64,000 bases of DNA from Alkanindiges illinoisensis (GTDB taxonomy: Bacteria > Pseudomonadota > Gammaproteobacteria > Pseudomonadales > Moraxellaceae): contig NZ_SNTY01000036.1 of the NCBI RefSeq assembly GCF_004377485.1, positions 1 through 64,000 of the forward strand, in the 5' to 3' direction. The position numbers were made by a program, and so were the translations under genes. The notes beneath the pieces were generated by a model. The model saw only the letters and a program-made list of their open reading frames with translations. It had not been told where the DNA came from and ran no database searches. Below are positions 20,177 through 28,390 of the stretch, in pieces (within the stretch, counting starts at the first letter, position 1; every line of letters starts with the position of its first letter).

Positions 20177-20214
20177 AAAAACCGCCTAAAGTGATACGCT
20201 TGGGCGGTTTTTTT
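20177..20214 (+). terminator. Rho-independent terminator of yidC
   Basis: AAACCGCC and GGGCGGTTT form a stem around a 15-base loop, followed by a run of T, about 20 bp past the yidC stop. Confidence 0.85.
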
Positions 20215-20262
20215 ATACCTGCTGTTAAACCGTTTACTGCTCTGTTTACCTGAGGTGCGCTT

Positions 20263-21615
20263 ATGACGCCAACCACCACGATTACTGCAATTGCTACCCC
20301 TCAGGGACGTGGCGGTGTTGGTGTTATCCGCTTGTCTGGCCCCAATGCTTTTGCCATTGCTGAAGCTTTAACAAATAAATCACTACCTGCACCGCGCATG
20401 GCTGGATTTCGTCAGTTTAAGGATGCACAGGATGAGGTGATTGATGAAGGCTTGATCCTGTGCTTTAAAGCCCCCCATTCGTTCACTGGTGAGGATGTAG
20501 TGGAAGTGCAGGGACATGGCGGGGTGGTGGTGCAAAATGCGTTACTGGCGCGCCTGTTGAGTCTGGGTGCAGTGGCGGCCAAGGCCGGTGAGTTTTCCTT
20601 ACGTGCCTTTGAAAATGGCAAAATGGATCTGGTGCAGGCAGAAGCCATTAGCGACCTGATTGATGCCAGTAGTGAAGCAGCTGCCCGTTCGGCCGTGCGT
20701 TCCCTGCAAGGTGCATTTTCGCTGCGGGTGAATGAGGTACTGGAGCAACTGATTCATTTGCGCCTGCATGTGGAAGCTGCCATTGATTTTCCCGAAGAGG
20801 AAATTGATTTTCTGGCAGATGGTCGGATTTTAACTCTGCTGGAACAAGTACAGGGGGCAGTTAGCCAAGTGCAAAAGTCGGCCAAGCAGGGACAGTTATT
20901 GCGTGAAGGCTTGCAGGTGGTGATTGCGGGCAAGCCCAATGCCGGGAAATCCAGCCTGCTTAATGCGCTGGCCGGGATTGACCGCGCGATTGTTACCGAC
21001 ATTGCCGGCACCACCCGTGATGTGCTGCATGAAAAAATTACCTTGAATGGCCTGCCCATTACCCTGACCGATACTGCTGGCTTGCGTGAAACTGGTGATA
21101 TCGTGGAGCAGGAAGGCATCAAGCGTGCTTATCGGGAAATTGAACAGGCTGACTTGCTGCTACTGGTCTATGACCTGACCACCGATGATGATCCACTGGC
21201 ACTGGCCGATGGATTTTTTCACCAGCGTGATCCCAAGCGGTTACTGCTGATTGCCAACAAGGCTGATCTGGCGGAACAAACCCCACATCAGGATGAGTTA
21301 AATGGGTTTAAGCGCATTATATTGTCGGCACGGCAAGGAGAAGGCCTTAATACGCTCATACAGGCGATTAGCGCGCACGCAGGCTATCAGCCCGAGGAAA
21401 GTACCTTTATTGCCCGAACACGGCATCTGGACGCAATGGTGCGTTGCCAGCAACATCTGGCTGATGCCCGCGTGCAGCTGGTTGAATTTCATGCCGGGGA
21501 GCTGATGGCAGAATCTTTGCGGCTGGCGCAACATGCGTTAAGTGAGATTACTGGTGAATTTAGTGCAGATGATTTACTGGGCAAGATTTTTGGCAGTTTC
21601 TGTATTGGAAAGTAA
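20263..21615 (+). CDS. mnmE: tRNA modification GTPase MnmE
   Basis: With MnmG it makes the cmnm5 modification on wobble uridine. Encodes 450 residues. The folate-binding N-terminal domain contains GRGGVGVIRLSGP and FTGEDVVEVQGHGG. The inserted G domain has G1 GKPNAGKSS, the switch region DIAGTTRD, G3 DTAG and NKAD. The C-terminal catalytic CIGK is intact. The last 18 bp serve as the attachment site of the island that follows, so the gene is left functional by the integration. Confidence 0.97.
   Translation: MTPTTTITAIATPQGRGGVGVIRLSGPNAFAIAEALTNKSLPAPRMAGFRQFKDAQDEVIDEGLILCFKAPHSFTGEDVVEVQGHGGVVVQNALLARLLSLGAVAAKAGEFSLRAFENGKMDLVQAEAISDLIDASSEAAARSAVRSLQGAFSLRVNEVLEQLIHLRLHVEAAIDFPEEEIDFLADGRILTLLEQVQGAVSQVQKSAKQGQLLREGLQVVIAGKPNAGKSSLLNALAGIDRAIVTDIAGTTRDVLHEKITLNGLPITLTDTAGLRETGDIVEQEGIKRAYREIEQADLLLLVYDLTTDDDPLALADGFFHQRDPKRLLLIANKADLAEQTPHQDELNGFKRIILSARQGEGLNTLIQAISAHAGYQPEESTFIARTRHLDAMVRCQQHLADARVQLVEFHAGELMAESLRLAQHALSEITGEFSADDLLGKIFGSFCIGK
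21598..21615 (+). repeat. attL: left attachment repeat at the 3' end of mnmE
   Basis: TTCTGTATTGGAAAGTAA, the last 18 bp of mnmE including its stop codon. It matches 16 of 18 bases of the copy at 29369-29386. The same part of mnmE/thdF is the known target of SGI1-type islands, whose 18-bp repeat I recall as differing by a single base. Confidence 0.85.
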
Positions 21616-21650
21616 TTTCATTTTTTAGCCTTTGTTCAACCAGATTCAAT

Positions 21651-21673
21651 AAGCACCAGTAAGGTGCTTTTTT
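21651..21673 (+). terminator. Terminator after mnmE, inside the element
   Basis: AAGCACC and GGTGCTT form a 7-bp stem with a 5-base loop followed by TTTTTT. It lies just right of attL, so the element brings in a terminator that separates int from mnmE transcription. Confidence 0.8.
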
Positions 21674-21770
21674 CATATTTATAAAGCATAAAAACAATAA
21701 GTTATGGTTTAAATTCACTTCGCCTTATATTCAATAGTGTGCAATACGTTCTAACAGTGCTATGCTTTTT

Positions 21771-21829
21771 TTAGTCACTGATAAGCCTTAGTGACTGATA
21801 GAACCTAAAATTATGTGATGAGTGACTAA
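21771..21829. promoter_or_regulatory. Operator cluster in front of the integrase gene
   Basis: TTAGTCACTGATA (21771-21783) and TTAGTGACTGATA (21788-21800) are direct repeats 17 bp apart, and the inverted TTAGTCACT lies at 21821-21829 next to the start codon. The same TAGTCACTGA and TTAGTGAC words recur before alpA (23680-23713). A shared regulator, most likely the AlpA-like protein, is inferred. Confidence 0.55.
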
Positions 21830-21832
21830 ACC

Positions 21833-23089
21833 ATGACGGCTGCCAGTAAAGACCAGAGCTTTAATTCAGATCGGGAAATTAACGCGCTAAAGGCCAGCGA
21901 TAAACGCTATACCGTGAAGGATAAAAGCAGACGCGGCCTGTTTATTGAGGTGAAGGAATCCGGCCTTAAGTCATGGCATTACCGTTACACCATAGACGGC
22001 AAACAGGAACGCATTGTGCTGGGGCAATACCCAGACCTGAAATTAAAAGATGCTAGGGAACTACGCGATGCCGCCGCCTTACTGGTGGCTAAAGGCATAT
22101 CCCCACAGCAGGAAAAACGCAGCAGGCGCGAAAAGAAAGCCGCCGGAGAAACGGTAAAGGAGTTTGGCGACAAGTATTATCAGGGCGTAATCAGCAAGGA
22201 TAGGGCAAATCCTATTACCATGAAGCGCTTACTTGATAATGACATTTACCCGCTTATAGGTGACAAGCGATTAACCGACATTACGCAGGCTGATGCGGTA
22301 GCTGTGATATGGCGCAAAAAAGATCAGGGATATGATGCAGCAGCTAATCAGGTACGCGGCCTGCTTAAGCGCATGTTTGACTATGCTGTCACTAAAAACC
22401 TAATGACGTTTAATCCAGTGCTTTCCATTCCTTCACGCCATGTATTTAAGTATGTGGAGCGTGACCGAGCATTAAGCCTTAATGAAATCCGCGAGTTTTA
22501 TACAGCCCTGCTAGATTCCAGAGTTTACCGCCCGCGTAAGCTGGCCTTGTTATTGTCATTATTGACCCTCCTTAGAAAAAGCGAAATGTTGAATGCCAAA
22601 TGGGAGCATATCGACTTTGAACAGCGTATCTGGCATATCCCTGTCACCAAGAACACCACAGGCGGTAAGAATAGCCGCCCCATGATGGTTTTTATGTCAG
22701 ATCAGGTCATAGAAATATTTAAAGAATTAAAAACGATTGCTGGCAATGAACCTTATGTATTTGTAGGCAGGCAGTCAGGAACGCGCATTGCTCATAATGT
22801 TTTAAATTCAGCGCAAAAAACCGCGCTGGCCTTAACCAATGTTCCCCACTTCACCATTCACGACTTACGCAGAACAGCCAGCACCTTGATGAATGAAAAG
22901 GGGTTTCATGCTGATGCTATCGAGGCATGTTTGAACCACACTACCAAGGGAATGAGGGGCGTATACAACAAGGCGGTTTATGCTGATATTCGAACCGCCA
23001 TGATGCAGGAATGGAGCAATTATGTTCACAGCATTATTTATGAGCCGAACCTAATTTTCTTCAATGCTGGCCAGCAGCGCATTGCTTAA
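21833..23089 (+). CDS. int: P4-type tyrosine integrase of the element
   Basis: Site-specific recombinase that inserts and excises the element at the mnmE 3' end. Encodes 418 residues. The N-terminal DUF4102-like arm-binding region (LFIEVKESGLKSWHYRYTI, RIVLGQYPDLKLKDAR) is typical of P4-family integrases. A core-binding domain follows (about 105-190). The catalytic domain has Arg in LLRKSEMLNAKW, the HDLRRTASTLM box and the nucleophile Tyr in GVYNKAVY. The start codon lacks a clear ribosome-binding site. It sits about 220 bp from attL, the usual place. Confidence 0.92.
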   Translation: MTAASKDQSFNSDREINALKASDKRYTVKDKSRRGLFIEVKESGLKSWHYRYTIDGKQERIVLGQYPDLKLKDARELRDAAALLVAKGISPQQEKRSRREKKAAGETVKEFGDKYYQGVISKDRANPITMKRLLDNDIYPLIGDKRLTDITQADAVAVIWRKKDQGYDAAANQVRGLLKRMFDYAVTKNLMTFNPVLSIPSRHVFKYVERDRALSLNEIREFYTALLDSRVYRPRKLALLLSLLTLLRKSEMLNAKWEHIDFEQRIWHIPVTKNTTGGKNSRPMMVFMSDQVIEIFKELKTIAGNEPYVFVGRQSGTRIAHNVLNSAQKTALALTNVPHFTIHDLRRTASTLMNEKGFHADAIEACLNHTTKGMRGVYNKAVYADIRTAMMQEWSNYVHSIIYEPNLIFFNAGQQRIA

Positions 23090-23459
23090 AAATGAATATG
23101 AAGATGAGTTTAATTAGTGGCGCTATAGTCAACTGGGCACAAGATATAGCGGTAAAAAGTGTAAAAATTTGTAAAAGTCTTAAAAACTTTTTATTAGCAA
23201 ATGCTAAAAAAGTTTAAGTAATTCAACTTATTAGTAAACTAATAGTTTATTTTTTATAAAATAAATATAGGCAACTCAAGAGGTTAAACAAATGGTTTAA
23301 AGGCAAAAGTGATTTGTTAAAGATGAAAAACACTTGTGGATAACTTATCCGGCGTTTAACGAAGATTACCAATTTTAAGATGGCTTTTTTTAAAGTTCTA
23401 TCCAATAATGCAATTCAGCTAATGCTTTCCAGTGCTAGTAAGCATAACTGGCAGGCATT

Positions 23460-23520
23460 AAAAAGGCTAGAACCGCGCCAACGGAACTAGCCTAGTGTGG
23501 ACACCGCCAAGTGTCCGAAT
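23460..23520 (+). ncRNA. Candidate C4-like antisense RNA
   Basis: Two adjacent hairpins are seen. The first is GGCTAG (23465-23470) with CTAGCC (23487-23492), with an inner CCG/CGG closing the loop CGCCAA (23476-23481). The second is GGACAC (23499-23504) with GTGTCC (23511-23516), closing the identical loop CGCCAA (23505-23510). C4-type antisense RNAs of P1/P4-like phages are short double-hairpin RNAs in this genomic position, upstream of the replication operon. The family assignment is from memory, and strand and ends are inferred. Confidence 0.45.
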
Positions 23521-23577
23521 TTCATTAACCGCCATCACAGGCACATACTGGAGAACCAGAAATGTAAGCAGTTAATT

Positions 23578-23598
23578 GGTACAACTAAAAGTTGTACC
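23578..23598. promoter_or_regulatory. Inverted-repeat operator candidate upstream of alpA
   Basis: GGTACAACT, three A, AGTTGTACC: a perfect 9-bp inverted repeat with a short spacer, about 210 bp before alpA. It may be a repressor site or a small hairpin. Confidence 0.5.
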
Positions 23599-23679
23599 AT
23601 TAATGGCTAATATAATCATTGGTTATAAATATCGCAATGCTGATATACACAAAAAGTTTACTATTTTAAACTTTTCTGG

Positions 23680-23713
23680 TAGTCACTGAACTTAATTGAA
23701 TTGGTTTAGTGAC
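23680..23713. promoter_or_regulatory. Operator pair upstream of alpA, shared with int
   Basis: TAGTCACTGA (23680-23689) and TTAGTGAC (23706-23713) form an imperfect inverted repeat. The same words are found three times before int, suggesting one regulator for both promoters. Confidence 0.5.
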
Positions 23714-23808
23714 CTATTAGCGATTGATATAACAAGCCTTTTTAAACTGATTTACATTCCTGATTATCCTGTTTTGTGCCTTACAAGCAATTTGTAAGGA
23801 GTGCTTAC

Positions 23809-24081
23809 ATGCATCTTTTAAACAGTGATAGCCCTACCGCAATCAATGCGGCCAGCCAAACCCCGCGTTTTATTCGTCGCAGTGAAGTCCAGAAGCTCAC
23901 AGGGTTGGGCGCATCTTCCATTTACCAGCTACAGCGTGAAGGCGACTTCCCGCAATCTGTGCAGCTTTCTGAACGACGTGTGGCATGGATTGAGAGTGAA
24001 GTAGTGGCATGGATAAACAAGCGTATTGCAAACCGGATCGCTGCCAATGATGAAGTAATCCCAGCACAGGGGGCAGAATAA
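23809..24081 (+). CDS. AlpA-family transcriptional regulator
   Basis: Encodes a 90-residue MerR-like winged-helix protein: RFIRRSEVQKLTGLGASSIY, QLQREGDFPQSVQLSERRVA and WIESEVVAWINKR is the classic AlpA/excisionase pattern. In P4-like elements and PICIs, AlpA activates integrase/excision or satellite genes. The ATG at 23809 is chosen because AAGGAG lies eight bases upstream; the frame is open to a GTG 33 bp earlier. Its stop codon overlaps the next start by one base, so it heads the replication operon. Confidence 0.88.
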   Translation: MHLLNSDSPTAINAASQTPRFIRRSEVQKLTGLGASSIYQLQREGDFPQSVQLSERRVAWIESEVVAWINKRIANRIAANDEVIPAQGAE

Positions 24082-24320
24082 TGACCTACAAAAATTTTGT
24101 GCTGGTTGCCTATGCCCCTATTGTCGAAGCAGGCCAAGCAGCCGAGGCAATCATTGACGATACCCCTGTAAATTTTGTGGAACTAATGGCCATGGATGGC
24201 AGCATTACTGAGGTATCACGCGCCCATGATGCAATAGCCAGCAAACACGGTCAGCGGGTTATTGTGCTGCATATTGGCAGCGTAGGTCGCTTACTCGACG
24301 TAATGGGGGCAGCAACATGA
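24081..24320 (+). CDS. Small protein of unknown function in the satellite operon
   Basis: Encodes 79 residues, starting MTYKNFVLVAYAPIVEAGQA. It is acidic with no membrane segment. The alternating hydrophobic pattern in VIVLHIGSVGRLLDVMG suggests a small folded domain. I do not recognise it. It overlaps alpA by one base and the primase gene by four (ATGA), so it is translationally coupled to both. Confidence 0.7.
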   Translation: MTYKNFVLVAYAPIVEAGQAAEAIIDDTPVNFVELMAMDGSITEVSRAHDAIASKHGQRVIVLHIGSVGRLLDVMGAAT

Positions 24321-24670
24321 AATATGCAACTCCACGATACCAAAGCAACGGACTGGCAAGTGAATACTTCGGCGGACGTGCCAATAATGGCCGCAAATTT
24401 GGTTTAAACCGCGCCTTACTGCCTAACCCCATTGACTACCTGCAAAGTCAGCAAATTAGCTTTAAAGGCTCAGGCCAGTGGCGTGATGTGCTTTGCCCCT
24501 TCCATGATGATAAAAGCCCCAGTCTACGCATGAACGCCACAACAGGAGGCTTTAAGTGTATGGCTTGCGGTGCTAAGGGTGGCGACCTGATCGCGTTTCA
24601 TCAGCAGCTTACCAGCCTTGGTTTTGTTGAAACCTGCAAGGCATTGGGCGCATGGGAGTCAAAACAATGA
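24317..24670 (+). CDS. CHC2-type zinc-finger primase domain protein
   Basis: Encodes 117 residues. A zinc ribbon of the DnaG/CHC2 type is formed by C60, H63, C81 and C84 (CPFHDDKSPSL, then GGFKCMACGAKGGD), the template-recognition module of primases. It lacks the TOPRIM and polymerase parts, which are carried by the next gene, so the two together make a split primase. It is coupled by ATGA overlaps on both sides. Confidence 0.88.
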   Translation: MKYATPRYQSNGLASEYFGGRANNGRKFGLNRALLPNPIDYLQSQQISFKGSGQWRDVLCPFHDDKSPSLRMNATTGGFKCMACGAKGGDLIAFHQQLTSLGFVETCKALGAWESKQ

Positions 24671-27594
24671 AAGATACAGACAACACCATAGATTTATGGG
24701 ATGAACCTTTTTGCGGTACTGGTGCGCTCCCAGTGAATCAAACCGAGTTTTCGGAGCAGTACGAGGCAGGCCAGCAAAACGTGCGTGCGCGCGCGAATCA
24801 TGCAGATTCTACCCTACTACAAGATCAGGCCAAGGCATACGCGCTCAAGTATGCCAGCAGTGTAATAAAGCTAGGCTATGTGTTTAAGTACCTGTTTTGC
24901 TATACCGATGTTAACGGCAAGCCCGTGTACTTTAAAGCACGGTATGAACACGCAAACTTTGACAACCTGCCAGCAGATGAACAGGAACAGATTGCAAGTA
25001 AAGCCCGTGCCAACAGGCACAAATGGATTAGGGCGTTATCCTTTAACTGTCATACACGGCAATGGCGGCTTAAAGAGCCGGACTATACAGCAGCCTACCC
25101 AGCAGGCAATGGCAAAAAACCGCTTTACCGCTTAGTGGATATGGTGCAGGCCGATACAGCCCAGTCTGTTTATATCTTTGAGGGTGAGCAAAAGGCCGAC
25201 TATGCGGCCAGCCTTGGCCTTGTCGCCACGACATGCGGCAGTAGCGGCAGTATTACCACAACGCACCTAGAGCCACTAGCAGGCCGTTCCGTTGTGATAT
25301 GGCCAGATAACGATGAAGCAGGCATAAAAGCGCGTGATGAAATAGCAGCCGCATTACAGGCTGTTGGCTGTAGTGTTTTAAGTATTGATATTGACGCGCT
25401 TGGACTGCCTGAAAAGGGCGATATTGTCGACTGGGTACAGCAACGTACCAACAACAGCCAAACTACGACTAAAGCCGACATTGAAGCACTATCTCTTATC
25501 AAATGTCAGGTTATATCGGGTTCTGCTGATAGCCGGAAAATCTTGAGCAATACAAGTGGCAACATACCCAAAGGCCATTTATGCGAGCCACTGTATAGCG
25601 GCGGCAATGATGCACGCTTTGAAATACTGCCACATGGTATTTTTTATATTGCCAAAGACCAGCACGACAATGAACGGGCGCATTTTATTTGTAGCCCTGT
25701 TTTAGTCATTGCCAAAACCCGCGACACTCACGGCAACGCATGGGGCAGGCTGTTACAGTGGCATGATGACGAAAGACGCTTACACCAGTGGGCAATGCCC
25801 ATGCAGCTATTGCAGGGCGATGGCTCAGAGGTTAGGCGCGAACTGGCAGATCAGGGCGTAACTATTAGCCCAGAACGCAAAAGCCGCGACCTGCTAACCA
25901 CCTACCTGAACGGCTATCCGTCGGACACGTTCGCTTTATGTGTAGACCGCCTTGGCTGGCACGGCTTGCGCTATGTCATGCCCCAGCACACCTATGGCGA
26001 ACAGCAAGGGCAATTAACCGTATTTCAGCAAAATAGCGTCATGGCGGCCAGCTTCTACCCATTGGGCAGCTTAGCCGACTGGCAGCAGCAGATCAGCCAG
26101 CCATGCGGCAACCATAGCCGCCTTGTATTTGCCCTGGCGTGTGCCTTTGCAGGCCAGTTACTTGAGCCACTAAATGAACAGGGCGGCGGCTTTCATATCA
26201 GGGGCGATAGCTCAAGCGGTAAAAGCACCGCCTTAAAGCTGGCTGGCAGCGTATGGGGCGACCCTGAACAGGTAATCAGGCAATGGCGCGCTACCAGTAA
26301 CGCATTAGAAGGCATAGCCGCCTTGCACAATGATAATTTTCTAGGACTGGATGAGATCGGCCAATGTAATGCAAAAGACATTGGCGACACGGTTTATATG
26401 CTATCTAACGGTCAGGGCAAGGCGCGTATGCAGCGCACCGGAATAACCCGACCTGTTAGCCAGTGGCGGGTAATGTTTTTAAGCAATGGTGAAGAATCCC
26501 TAGCCGCCATTATGCAGCAGACTGGCAAACGTACTAATGCAGGCCAGGAAATACGCCTAGCTGATATACCAGCCGACGCCGGACATGGGTTGGGTATATT
26601 TGACCCATTGTCCACAGATCAGCCCCCAGCCGCCTATGCCGAACAGTTAAAACAGGCCAGCGCCAGCAATCACGGTACAGCAGGTATAGCATGGCTTGAG
26701 TATCTAACCAGCAACAAGGCAGCAGTAACCGAACAGGCTCAAGTCTATATACAGCAATTCATGCAGGACTACGCCAGCAGCAAAAACGGACAAGTGCAAC
26801 GGGTAGCAAGACGCTTTGCTATTGTCGCGGCGGCTGGTGAACTGGCAACACTGGCAGGCATTACCGCATGGCAGCAAGGCCGCGCAATAGAGGCTATAGG
26901 CCAGTGTTTTAATGCCTGGCTTAATGGTTTTGGCGATGGTGCAAACCTTGAGAGCCGCAACATACTGGCAGAGGTTAAAGCATTTTTTGAGGCTCACGGC
27001 TCAAGCCGCTTTGAAAACATGCAACCGCCAGTAATGAATGATGGTAGCGACATGCTCCAACGCATTATTAACCGTGTAGGGTACTACAGGCAAGACGACA
27101 ACAGCCGCGCTTACCTTGTTTACCCTGAACAGTTTAAAAGTGAAATCTGCAAAGGGCGCGATGACAAGCAGGTCATTAAGATATTAAAAGCGGCTGGCTG
27201 GCTCATTCTTGGCGATGGCGGGCGCAATCAAAAAAAGGAAACTTTGCCCGATGGATCGCGGCCTCGCATGTACGTTTTCAATAACAGAATGTGGGAGTGG
27301 GACAACGAAGCCAGCGCAGAACTATCAAAATCCAGTGGGACAGGTGGGACAAGTGGGACAGACCAACAGCCGCAAGGCTTACAGCCTGTCCCAGTGCAAA
27401 AAGCAGTAGTGGGGCAGAGTGGGACAGGTGAAATTAGCCTAGTTATGTCCCAGTCTGTCCCAGCAGTAAAAACAGCAGTGGGACAACATAAAAGCCTTGA
27501 TAATAAAGGCTTGTCCCAAGTGTCCCAGTTGTCCCATTGCAATAATGATGAACTGAACAGCCAGATTAAAAATAGCCGGAGGGCAGTTTTATGA
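24667..27594 (+). CDS. Satellite replication protein: TOPRIM primase plus DUF927-type helicase
   Basis: Encodes 975 residues, probably replicating the element. The TOPRIM domain has YIFEGEQKADYAASLGL near residue 170 and VVIWPDNDEAG near 210. A DUF927-like segment follows, then a helicase-type Walker A GDSSSGKST near residue 515 and FLGLDEIGQ as Walker B. The Thr/Gly/Gln-rich C-terminal tail (from about residue 885) is encoded by the GTGGGACA repeat cluster, so gene and putative origin overlap. The ATG at 24667 forms an ATGA overlap with the preceding stop and has GGAG upstream; an ATG at 24652 is less likely. Confidence 0.88.
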   Translation: MKDTDNTIDLWDEPFCGTGALPVNQTEFSEQYEAGQQNVRARANHADSTLLQDQAKAYALKYASSVIKLGYVFKYLFCYTDVNGKPVYFKARYEHANFDNLPADEQEQIASKARANRHKWIRALSFNCHTRQWRLKEPDYTAAYPAGNGKKPLYRLVDMVQADTAQSVYIFEGEQKADYAASLGLVATTCGSSGSITTTHLEPLAGRSVVIWPDNDEAGIKARDEIAAALQAVGCSVLSIDIDALGLPEKGDIVDWVQQRTNNSQTTTKADIEALSLIKCQVISGSADSRKILSNTSGNIPKGHLCEPLYSGGNDARFEILPHGIFYIAKDQHDNERAHFICSPVLVIAKTRDTHGNAWGRLLQWHDDERRLHQWAMPMQLLQGDGSEVRRELADQGVTISPERKSRDLLTTYLNGYPSDTFALCVDRLGWHGLRYVMPQHTYGEQQGQLTVFQQNSVMAASFYPLGSLADWQQQISQPCGNHSRLVFALACAFAGQLLEPLNEQGGGFHIRGDSSSGKSTALKLAGSVWGDPEQVIRQWRATSNALEGIAALHNDNFLGLDEIGQCNAKDIGDTVYMLSNGQGKARMQRTGITRPVSQWRVMFLSNGEESLAAIMQQTGKRTNAGQEIRLADIPADAGHGLGIFDPLSTDQPPAAYAEQLKQASASNHGTAGIAWLEYLTSNKAAVTEQAQVYIQQFMQDYASSKNGQVQRVARRFAIVAAAGELATLAGITAWQQGRAIEAIGQCFNAWLNGFGDGANLESRNILAEVKAFFEAHGSSRFENMQPPVMNDGSDMLQRIINRVGYYRQDDNSRAYLVYPEQFKSEICKGRDDKQVIKILKAAGWLILGDGGRNQKKETLPDGSRPRMYVFNNRMWEWDNEASAELSKSSGTGGTSGTDQQPQGLQPVPVQKAVVGQSGTGEISLVMSQSVPAVKTAVGQHKSLDNKGLSQVSQLSHCNNDELNSQIKNSRRAVL
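27335..27536. repeat. GTGGGACA iteron cluster, candidate replication origin of the satellite
   Basis: GTGGGACA occurs at 27335, 27344, 27353, 27419 and 27478, with one variant GTGGGGCA at 27409. The inverse TGTCCCA occurs at 27387, 27446, 27456, 27512, 27521 and 27530. Three tandem direct copies at 9-bp steps open the cluster and three tandem inverse copies at 9-bp steps close it. The P4 ori and crr sites also use an 8-bp type I iteron in both orientations, of the form GGTGAACA as I recall. Confidence 0.7.
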
Positions 27595-28157
27595 ACGCCA
27601 TAGAATTGCTGGCCGTGTGCAATAGCATGGGTGTATTGGTTGAAATCGCAGACCATGGACATATCGCGGTTGAGCCTATCGACAAATTACCACCGGAACT
27701 AATTAACCAGCTTAAGCTATACAAGCGCGACATTATTGAATACTTAAGCCAGCAGCAGCCAGAGTGCATAGGAGCGCCACCAGCCGCCAATGATGACCCG
27801 ATACCGCCTAACCTAGCCCCATTGCAGGCAAGGGCGCTAAAAGGCTATTACTGGCGATTAGGCATTAAACGCGACAATCTGCTAGGCAATGATTATGCAC
27901 CAGATCGGGCAAAGGTGAGGCTTGAGGAATGGCGGAACGATATAGGCCGCATTATTGGCTTGTCCAGGTATGAAGTCGCAGAACTGGAACACGAATTGAT
28001 TAGCCTGGGCATACTGGCTATAGAAGGGAGCTGGATTATTGAAGGCAACGGCCAGCCAGTAGCAGAACGCAGCAGCGTCATGAACGGGCAATGTTTGCAT
28101 GATGGTACAGGCAAGGGCTTTTTAGATTGGTTAGAGGATAACAATACGATTCACTAG
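27591..28157 (+). CDS. Protein with TubC_N-like N-terminal domain
   Basis: Encodes 188 residues. Residues 1-55 (IELLAVCNSMGVLVEI and PPELINQLKLYKRDIIEYLS) resemble the TubC N-terminal docking domain, which also turns up in genomic-island proteins beside primases. The C-terminal half has an ordered helical region (VRLEEWRNDIGRIIGLSRYE and VAELEHELISLGIL) that could be a winged helix. It overlaps the helicase-primase by four bases (ATGA). Function is unknown; a replication accessory or docking role is a guess. Confidence 0.6.
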   Translation: MNAIELLAVCNSMGVLVEIADHGHIAVEPIDKLPPELINQLKLYKRDIIEYLSQQQPECIGAPPAANDDPIPPNLAPLQARALKGYYWRLGIKRDNLLGNDYAPDRAKVRLEEWRNDIGRIIGLSRYEVAELEHELISLGILAIEGSWIIEGNGQPVAERSSVMNGQCLHDGTGKGFLDWLEDNNTIH

Positions 28158-28165
28158 CCAGCAGA

Positions 28166-28210
28166 TCAACCGCGAATAAGCCGCCTACATCATGGTCGGT
28201 TTTTTAATAC
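28166..28210 (+). terminator. Probable terminator of the satellite replication operon
   Basis: AACCG near 28169 pairs with CGGTT before a T6 run (28197-28206), about 10-50 bp after the last gene. The stem is imperfect. Confidence 0.5.
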
Positions 28211-28390
28211 TTGCTATTTTCTTTCATGGGGTTTGTTTTCAAAAACCGTGTTTTCCATGCGAACCAAGCCGCGAACCGAAATTCAAAACAGCCAAAACCG
28301 TGCGCACCTGGCTGTGTACCAATTAATGCGCACCAACAATAAACCAGATTTTAGCTTTTTGAATGTCAAGTTTTAACTTTTTTGAATAAT

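Larger units (their letters stand above)
23090..23808 (+). other. Long regulatory region between int and alpA
   Basis: 719 bp without a protein gene. It holds, in order, an AT-rich tract (23150-23330), a perfect DnaA box TGTGGATAA (23335-23343) overlapping GGATAACTTATCC, a structured RNA candidate (23460-23520), an inverted repeat GGTACAACT/AGTTGTACC (23578-23598), and the TAGTCACTGA/TTAGTGAC operator pair (23680-23713). Its density of sites suggests the lysogeny and replication switch of the element. Confidence 0.5.
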
